From ASMP01 sp035282925 (GTDB lineage Archaea; Nanobdellota; Nanobdellia; Pacearchaeales; GW2011-AR1), in NCBI GenBank assembly GCA_035282925.1, contig DATEUW010000004.1, forward strand, positions 1 through 26,432: a stretch of DNA of 26,432 nt, written 5' to 3'. The notes under the pieces are model-generated. The model had not been told where the DNA came from and searched no databases. It was given only the letters and a program-made list of their open reading frames with translations. The position numbers were made by a program, and so were the translations under genes. Positions 22,546 to 26,432 of the stretch are shown one piece after another. How positions within the stretch are numbered: position 1 is the first letter of the stretch; the number at the start of each line of letters is the position of its first letter.

Positions 22546-22566
22546 TTTCGTTAATAAACGTTGCGA
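22546..22566. promoter_or_regulatory. topA upstream region with imperfect dyad
   Basis: The region around TTTCGTTAATAAACG and TTGCGAAA contains TTTCG...CGAAA and a smaller CGTT-AATA-AACG dyad, overlapping the topA TATA candidate (TTTATTAA on the minus strand). It could be an operator; chance is possible. Confidence 0.25.
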
Positions 22567-22607
22567 AATATGTTTTTAGAAAGATTTAAAAGCACATCAC
22601 TTATGGG

Positions 22608-22615
22608 ATATATAC
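22608..22615 (+). promoter_or_regulatory. TATA box of the small winged-helix gene
   Basis: ATATATAC lies 30 nt before the ATG at 22638, supporting a leaderless start. Confidence 0.5.
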
Positions 22616-22637
22616 TTTAAAATACACACGTCCAAAG

Positions 22638-22904
22638 ATGAAAGACAATTTTGACATCTTTTTTAGGAGAAAACCGGCCTTGATGCTGGTTTCTTTGAAA
22701 AAGAACACAAGGATGAGGTACGGCAGTATTCTGGCTAAGGAAGTGGACTGCACTTATAGCCATGCAGTGAAGATTCTGCAGACGTTAGAGGCTTTGAGCT
22801 TGGTTGATTTTGAAAAAAGAGGGCGGATAAAAATTATAAGACTGACCAAGAAAGGCAGAGAAGTTGCAGACGCTATAGAAAACATTCAGAAGCTCATAAG
22901 GTAA
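22638..22904 (+). CDS. small winged-helix DNA-binding protein
   Basis: An 88-aa protein that is almost entirely a winged helix-turn-helix: MRYGSILAKEVDCTYSHAVKILQTLEALSLVDF is the helix-turn-helix, RGRIKIIRLTKKGREVADAI the wing and last helix. It resembles MarR/PadR-like and archaeal single-domain wHTH regulators. The function is probably transcription regulation or chromatin binding; its target is unknown. It is divergent from topA with a 108-nt shared upstream region. Confidence 0.82.
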   Translation: MKDNFDIFFRRKPALMLVSLKKNTRMRYGSILAKEVDCTYSHAVKILQTLEALSLVDFEKRGRIKIIRLTKKGREVADAIENIQKLIR

Positions 22905-22989
22905 GAAAGAATTCTGAACTACCGCCCCAAAGCATTATTTTTTATTACTTGTTAGTATTTTTCTCTTTATTTTCCTTTTTTCAGAAAAA

Positions 22990-22997
22990 TTTATAAG
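22990..22997 (+). promoter_or_regulatory. TATA box that decides the start of the small basic protein
   Basis: TTTATAAG lies 29 nt before the ATG at 23019 but only 20 nt before the ATG at 23010. The spacing common to other leaderless genes here favours 23019. Confidence 0.5.
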
Positions 22998-23018
22998 ATT
23001 CTCTGGCCTATGGTAAGT

Positions 23019-23213
23019 ATGGTCTTACAATACAAGCTAAAAAAAGAAACACGCTGGAAGAAATATCCTGGGAAGAACAAGGTAAAAGGCTCTGTTGGCA
23101 GCTATAATTTCAGATTATTAAATGAAGCAAAAACAAGGGTCCTTGCACAGGGGAATTACAAGAAAGTTTTGAAGAGATTCCGTGCCATTGAGTTTTTTAA
23201 GCATAGAATGTAA
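23019..23213 (+). CDS. small basic protein, unknown function
   Basis: Unrecognised 64-aa protein, strongly basic (MVLQYKLKKETRWKKYPGKN...). The pattern of short strands (YKLKKETRWKKYPG, KGSVGSYNFRLL), the helix NEAKTRVLAQ and the basic tail VLKRFRAIEFFKHRM suggests an RNA- or ribosome-associated protein. It could be a lineage-specific ribosomal protein, but I see no known family. An ATG three codons earlier is possible. It sits 34 nt before tRNA-Lys on the same strand. Confidence 0.65.
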   Translation: MVLQYKLKKETRWKKYPGKNKVKGSVGSYNFRLLNEAKTRVLAQGNYKKVLKRFRAIEFFKHRM

Positions 23214-23247
23214 GAATTTTTAAACTTCTTCTTCTAAATTTTTCCAA

Positions 23248-23321
23248 GGCTCCGTAGCTCAGCCTGGTAGAGCACTAGACTCTTAATCTAGGTGTCGTGG
23301 GTTCAAATCCCATCGGGGCCA
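23248..23321 (+). tRNA. tRNA-Lys (anticodon CTT)
   Basis: Acceptor stem GGCTCCG/CGGGGCC with discriminator A at 23321; D arm GCTC...GAGC; anticodon stem CTAGA/TCTAG around the loop CTCTTAA, anticodon CTT; T arm GTGGG-TTCAAAT-CCCAT. No intron. TTTTTAAAC about 25-30 nt upstream is its likely promoter. Its last 11 bases plus three flanking bases are repeated at 25241-25254, making it the probable attachment site of the inserted islet. Confidence 0.95.
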
Positions 23322-23324
23322 TTT
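23311..23324 (+). repeat. direct repeat, tRNA-side attachment site
   Basis: CATCGGGGCCATTT spans the 3' end of tRNA-Lys and three following bases. An identical copy lies at 25241-25254, bounding the radical SAM/TrmB pair. Confidence 0.75.
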
Positions 23325-23330
23325 GGCACT

Positions 23331-24392
23331 TTAGATTAAACCCCATGATCTAACCATCTCATCAAGACTTCTTTCTTTCTTTTTGGTTCCTCTAAAAAGT
23401 TCTATTGCCTTAGTTAATTTGGTCTTTATATCTTTATCAGAAAGTAAATCTCCATTTCCATTAATCAATTTTAAATCAAAATCCAGTCCTTCTGGTCTGC
23501 ATGGTTTTAAGTTACCATCCGTAGTGAGTGTAATATTACAAAATCCGTCTTGGCACATATAATCTGAACATTTTATACATTCCTCTCTGTATCTTGCAGT
23601 TTTTTCACTTGTTCTAACTCTAATAGGAGATGAAGAATCTGGTTTGAAAATAGGCATGGGATTACCGAATCCTCCCACAGCATAAACAATTCTGGGAGGG
23701 CCAAACCTTTTTTCAAGTTCTTCACATAATGGATTAAGAGAAACATAGTTCTCATTCCAAAAATTACTATTACGAGAAAGAGCATCTCTATAAAATGTAA
23801 TGTCAAATAATTTTAGTTCAAGATTTCTTTCATCGCAGAATTCAATCATTTCTTGAACCTCTTCGATATTATATCTCCCAACAACCATATTAATTCTTGT
23901 AAGTATTTCTCTTTTGATCATTTCATCAATTCCTTCTAATACATCAGATACTTTAATTTTAGAAGAACTTTTTTGACTGGGATTTTCATATTTTCCTATT
24001 CTCAAACTGTCAATACTAACTTTTATTTTATGAAATCCAATCTCTTGGATTCTATCTGCATAATGTTTTAATGCAATACCATTTGTATTTAGTCTAAGGT
24101 AACCCAAATTTGGAAATCCACTAATTGTTTCTGCAACTTCAAATGTTGTCTTTGGTACTGCTAAAGGTTCCCCTCCAGTAATGCTAAAATGTCTAATACC
24201 TACTTCGTTGGCATTTTTAGCTACACGGGAGAAATCCTCTCCAGTTAAGAATTTTCTTCCATGGAGAACATAATTATCACCATCAATTGGACAATATTGG
24301 CATTTAAGGTTACATGCGCCGGTCACAGCTATCCTCATTGATGGTATTCTTTCTTCTTCTGCAATTGTACGGCCTTCGTATCTATTTTTCAT
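23331..24392 (-). CDS. MoaA-like radical SAM protein with second Fe-S site
   Basis: A 353-aa radical SAM enzyme. Cys27-x3-Cys31-x2-Cys34 (CNLKCQYC) binds the SAM-cleaving 4Fe-4S cluster, GGEP (73-76) contacts SAM, and the TIM-barrel strands follow. A C-terminal cysteine set (272, 275, 280, 285, 298) ends in FCNITLTTDGNLKPC, resembling the second-cluster region of MoaA. The MoaA C-terminal Gly-Gly needed for cyclic-pyranopterin chemistry is missing (the protein ends VRSWGLI), and no other molybdenum-cofactor gene is nearby. It is probably a MoaA/SPASM-like enzyme with another substrate. It ends six bases from the tRNA repeat and is divergent from its likely regulator. Confidence 0.85.
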   Translation of the reverse strand: MKNRYEGRTIAEEERIPSMRIAVTGACNLKCQYCPIDGDNYVLHGRKFLTGEDFSRVAKNANEVGIRHFSITGGEPLAVPKTTFEVAETISGFPNLGYLRLNTNGIALKHYADRIQEIGFHKIKVSIDSLRIGKYENPSQKSSSKIKVSDVLEGIDEMIKREILTRINMVVGRYNIEEVQEMIEFCDERNLELKLFDITFYRDALSRNSNFWNENYVSLNPLCEELEKRFGPPRIVYAVGGFGNPMPIFKPDSSSPIRVRTSEKTARYREECIKCSDYMCQDGFCNITLTTDGNLKPCRPEGLDFDLKLINGNGDLLSDKDIKTKLTKAIELFRGTKKKERSLDEMVRSWGLI

Positions 24393-24413
24393 ATTTCAGG
24401 ACCAAGGGAAAGT

Positions 24414-24421
24414 TTTATAAA
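24414..24421. promoter_or_regulatory. palindromic TATA box between radical SAM and TrmB genes
   Basis: TTTATAAA is its own reverse complement. It lies 29 nt before the radical SAM start (minus) and 35 nt before the TrmB start (plus), in a gap of only 56 nt. One TBP site could drive both genes. Confidence 0.55.
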
Positions 24422-24448
24422 GATTTAGGACTACTATCAGTACTAAAT

Positions 24449-25186
24449 ATGAAACCAATAGAATCGTTAATGGAGTGTGGATTTAATCTCTATGAATCAA
24501 AAATTTTGTTAGCTTTAGCTAAATTAAAAACTGCTGGTGCAAGCGAAATTGAAAAAGACTCAAATGTCCCAAAAAATAAAGTCTATGAAATCCTTGATAA
24601 TTTTAAAAGGAAGGGGATTGTACAATTACTTCCATCAAAACCCAAAAAGTACAGTCTAATAAATATAGAACAAGTTCTTAAAGAAATAGTTAATGAAAAG
24701 AAGAAAAATCTCGATATTGTTGATAAAAGCTTAGATAGATTATATGAAAACCTTGGTTCTAATACCTCTTATGAAGAAACATTTTGGATAATGGAAGGGG
24801 TAGATGCAATGGTAAACAAAATAGTGGATACCTTAAAGGACTTAAAAGAAGAGTCTATAGGCTACATTGATATATGGGTAGTTAAGCCAGAAAATGTAAA
24901 AGCGGTTAAAAAAGCAATTAAGCATGGAGTAAAGTTCTACTTTTTGGGGACTATTGATAAAGAATCAAAACCTTTAGCAAAAAAATATGCTAAATTGGGG
25001 GTTAAAATTAGACATTATCCCATAAAGGGTGCTGGTTACAGTATATTTGATAAAAAGTATGTTCAATTAAGAGTAACCACAGATAAACTGATTAATCTTT
25101 GGATAGAAAACGAGAATCTTGCAGGTATAATGAGACAACACTTCTTTGAACTTTGGAAAAAGGGAAAGCCAGTTAAATTCAATTGA
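24449..25186 (+). CDS. TrmB-family transcriptional regulator
   Basis: A 245-aa protein when started at the ATG at 24449; the longer frame would overlap the radical SAM gene. The N-terminal winged helix (MECGFNLYESKILLALAKL ... SEIEKDSNVPKNKVYEILDNFKRKGIVQLLPSKPKKYSLI, residues 8-66) is the classical TrmB domain. A coiled-coil segment (70-105) and a C-terminal PLD-like sensor region (EGVDAMVNKIVDTLKDL ... KFYFLGTI ... GYSIFDKKYVQLRV) follow. TrmB proteins usually respond to sugars or other small molecules. It is divergent from the radical SAM gene, so it probably controls that gene; its ligand is unknown. Confidence 0.88.
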   Translation: MKPIESLMECGFNLYESKILLALAKLKTAGASEIEKDSNVPKNKVYEILDNFKRKGIVQLLPSKPKKYSLINIEQVLKEIVNEKKKNLDIVDKSLDRLYENLGSNTSYEETFWIMEGVDAMVNKIVDTLKDLKEESIGYIDIWVVKPENVKAVKKAIKHGVKFYFLGTIDKESKPLAKKYAKLGVKIRHYPIKGAGYSIFDKKYVQLRVTTDKLINLWIENENLAGIMRQHFFELWKKGKPVKFN

Positions 25187-25240
25187 ATTTATCTTGTTTT
25201 AGGATTATTTAACGAAAAAATAACACTTTAGTTTCGAGGT

Positions 25241-25254
25241 CATCGGGGCCATTT
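25241..25254 (+). repeat. direct repeat, distal attachment-site copy (partial tRNA-Lys 3' end)
   Basis: CATCGGGGCCATTT matches 23311-23324 exactly. The bases before it (TTTCGAGGT) do not continue the tRNA, so this is only the 3' fragment. It lies 8 nt before the TFS stop codon. Confidence 0.75.
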
Positions 25255-25261
25255 CAGAATT

Positions 25262-25576
25262 CTATCTGTATTCACGCCAGGTGTTGTTGCACTTCGTGCA
25301 CTTGAAGAACTTTGTCTCTGCCTCGTCTGTCGCCCTTGTCTGCAGAGTCCAGAAATAGGCCTTTTTGTTCCCGCATTTCTCACATGCTTTTTCCAGCTCT
25401 ATTATTGGATAAACTTCCACATCCTTATCTTTTACTATTGCGACCTCTTTCTTTTTATCAAATTTTTCAGAAGTCTTAATCTTGCTCTTTGATTTTGAGG
25501 AATAATTGCATCTGACGCATCCGTCGTTCTTTCTTTTCTGTACCAGAACCGCACCGCACCTTGGACAAAATTCCAT
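25262..25576 (-). CDS. tfs: transcription factor S (TFS)
   Basis: Archaeal TFIIS-like factor that rescues backtracked RNA polymerase by stimulating transcript cleavage. The 104-aa protein has an N-terminal zinc ribbon (Cys4, Cys7, Cys20, Cys23) and a C-terminal TFIIS-type ribbon (Cys65, Cys68, Cys93, Cys96) joined by a lysine-rich linker. The catalytic acidic pair Asp84-Glu85 lies in TRATDEAET. Length and residues are standard, so cleavage activity is expected. The inserted islet ends just beyond its 3' end. Confidence 0.95.
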   Translation of the reverse strand: MEFCPRCGAVLVQKRKNDGCVRCNYSSKSKSKIKTSEKFDKKKEVAIVKDKDVEVYPIIELEKACEKCGNKKAYFWTLQTRATDEAETKFFKCTKCNNTWREYR

Positions 25577-25670
25577 TTTTAGTCTTTATTTACCTATCTT
25601 AGTTTAACCTTTACTTTCAACATTAATTATTAACCAATCTATTAAATAAGTTCCTTTAATAACATTTCTA

Positions 25671-26315
25671 CTATCTTTCTTCACAAACTCCTCTTTCTTC
25701 AAGAGGTTTCTGAAAATCGTAAAATACCAGCTTTATCCATCCGAAATAGGGTGCAATCCTTGCCACAGCTTTTCCTGCCAACATCTCTTCTGTTACCCTG
25801 TCTTCAAATTCAAGCTGTCCGTTGTTGTTATCGCCGATTGTGGAAAATACCTTTCCGTTCTCTGTGTCTCTTATGTCAACTATCCTGTGTATTACCGGAT
25901 TTCTCTGATTAGCATTAAAGATTATTACATCCCCTTTTTCAAGCTTTTCAGGATTTGCTTTGATGATAAAGAGAATATCTCCCTTATTGAATCCATTTTT
26001 CAAAGTGAAATCCTGGAAATCAGATATGTTTACTGAAAATTCAGAGTATTTGTCTTCATGTCTGGTGAACCATGCATCAAAATTGGAGAGCAGATTTCCT
26101 TCGTGATACATGCTGCAGGATTCCACTATTGCCAGAGGCAGAGAGGTTCCTGTTACAAGGCTTAGTCCTGGAAAGAAGATGAACTTTATGAAGATGAAAA
26201 GAAAAACTATGGAAAATATCCAGCCTTTGAAGCTGTCGTCTTTCCAGAGAAGAAACCAGAATTTTTTGAAGAATTTTTTTAAATTACTCACATCACCATC
26301 TTTTTTTGGGGCCAT
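25671..26315 (-). CDS. signal peptidase I, archaeal Ser/His type (S26B)
   Basis: Removes signal peptides from exported proteins. The 214-aa protein has an N-terminal cytosolic basic stretch and one membrane helix (about 31-50, GWIFSIVFLFIFIKFIFFPG). Catalytic Ser68 is in ESCSMYH, followed by KGDVIIFNA (128-136), His143 in VIHRIVDI, and STIGDNNNG (158-166). A histidine rather than lysine partner is the archaeal/ER signal-peptidase pattern. An insert of about 40 residues between the Ser box and the GD box (FDAWFTRHEDKYSEFSVNISDFQDF) is longer than in many homologues. It is divergent from the gene beyond the right edge. Confidence 0.9.
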   Translation of the reverse strand: MAPKKDGDVSNLKKFFKKFWFLLWKDDSFKGWIFSIVFLFIFIKFIFFPGLSLVTGTSLPLAIVESCSMYHEGNLLSNFDAWFTRHEDKYSEFSVNISDFQDFTLKNGFNKGDILFIIKANPEKLEKGDVIIFNANQRNPVIHRIVDIRDTENGKVFSTIGDNNNGQLEFEDRVTEEMLAGKAVARIAPYFGWIKLVFYDFQKPLEERGVCEER

Positions 26316-26383
26316 TTTAAATGTAACCCCTGATAGTTTTTAAAAGTTGTCAGTGAAAATAAAAATCTGTTCATCACCGAAAT

Positions 26384-26432
26384 ATTTAAATAGTGTATCT
26401 TGCGTGTATACACATTAGAGTGTATACCACCT
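26384..26432 (+). promoter_or_regulatory. promoter with repeated GTGTATA(C) elements, gene beyond window
   Basis: A TATA-like ATTTAAATAG (about 26383-26392) is followed by GTGTAT at 26393-26398, a perfect palindrome GTGTATACAC at 26404-26413, and an imperfect GTGTATACCAC at 26420-26430. The plus-strand gene they would control starts past the edge. Repeated half-sites right after a TATA box suggest an operator. Confidence 0.45.

Larger units (their letters stand above)
23325..25254. mobile_element. putative 1.93-kb islet inserted at tRNA-Lys
   Basis: The segment between the two CATCGGGGCCATTT copies holds just two divergent genes, a radical SAM enzyme and a TrmB-type regulator. It is visibly more A/T-rich than the housekeeping genes around it. 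Archaeal integrative elements use tRNA 3' ends and leave a partial tRNA copy at the far end. No integrase is present, so it would be a decayed or passively mobilised element. Alternatively the partial copy arose by rearrangement. Confidence 0.55.

Noticed and set aside
23331..24392. Calling the radical SAM gene moaA
   Set aside because: The C-terminal Gly-Gly is missing and no molybdenum-cofactor genes are nearby.
24314..24448. Upstream extension of the TrmB-family regulator
   Set aside because: It overlaps the radical SAM coding region and lies before the shared TATA box; the wHTH domain begins right after 24449.
25236..25254. A second tRNA gene near 25.24 kb
   Set aside because: Only the last part of tRNA-Lys is present; no D or anticodon arm can be formed, so it is a repeat copy, not a tRNA.
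1..26432. CRISPR array, transposase, toxin-antitoxin pair or defence cluster
   Set aside because: No regularly spaced repeats were seen, and no gene product matches these families.

Overview
The window is a gene-dense piece of an archaeal chromosome. Archaeal marker proteins include L15e, aRF1, RpoL, RadB, an Nre-family repair protein, TFS, Sec61-beta, aMBF1 and an archaeal Ser/His signal peptidase. Many genes have an A/T-rich TATA-like box 27-31 nt before the start codon, which suggests leaderless transcripts. Several proteins are shorter than usual for their families and the spacing is tight. Together with the bacterial-looking MetRS and ScpB, this fits a reduced-genome DPANN lineage such as Pacearchaeota or Woesearchaeota. 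That placement is inference; no rRNA is present.

Layout. 1-2.8 kb: ATP-dependent DNA ligase preceded by a small membrane-protein gene, a small helix-turn-helix-like protein and ribosomal protein L15e. 2.88-3.86 kb: a TATA box and 9-bp inverted repeat, an overlooked 55-aa zinc-finger gene overlapping a LAGLIDADG endonuclease gene, then tRNA-Ile(GAT) split by a 20-nt intron. 3.87-6.5 kb: a zinc-ribbon/Hsp20-like protein, tRNA-Gly(CCC), the MetRS catalytic protein, and a convergent separate MetRS-type tRNA-binding domain. 6.6-8.76 kb, all minus strand: MinD-like ATPase, two distantly similar unknown proteins, and an overlooked 51-aa Sec61-beta gene. 8.8-15.4 kb, all plus: ValRS, a cupredoxin-like secreted protein, aRF1, a membrane protein, ScpB and a processive-type glycosyltransferase. 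15.4-19.7 kb, all plus: a membrane-anchored thioredoxin-fold-like protein, aMBF1 with an unusual repeat-bearing tail, RpoL, RadB, a small membrane protein and the Nre protein with a C-terminal PCNA-binding motif. 19.7-22.5 kb, minus: a GNAT acetyltransferase overlapping the end of topoisomerase I. 22.6-26.4 kb: a small winged-helix protein, a small basic protein, tRNA-Lys(CTT), an apparent 1.93-kb insertion, TFS, signal peptidase I, and the promoter region of a gene beyond the window.

Most of the window is information-processing housekeeping (translation, transcription, replication, repair, chromosome segregation, secretion). The most unusual region is the tRNA-Lys islet. A divergent MoaA-like radical SAM gene and a TrmB-type regulator gene lie between two copies of CATCGGGGCCATTT; the first copy is the tRNA 3' end and the second lies just before TFS. 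The layout is that of a site-specific insertion into a tRNA gene, but no integrase is present. Other leads are the zinc-finger/LAGLIDADG module with its operator-like repeat, a 28-29-nt promoter duplicated upstream of two successive genes, and TATA boxes that read in both directions between divergent genes. No CRISPR array, transposase, rRNA or replication origin was seen, and no gene-free stretch exceeds about 300 bases.
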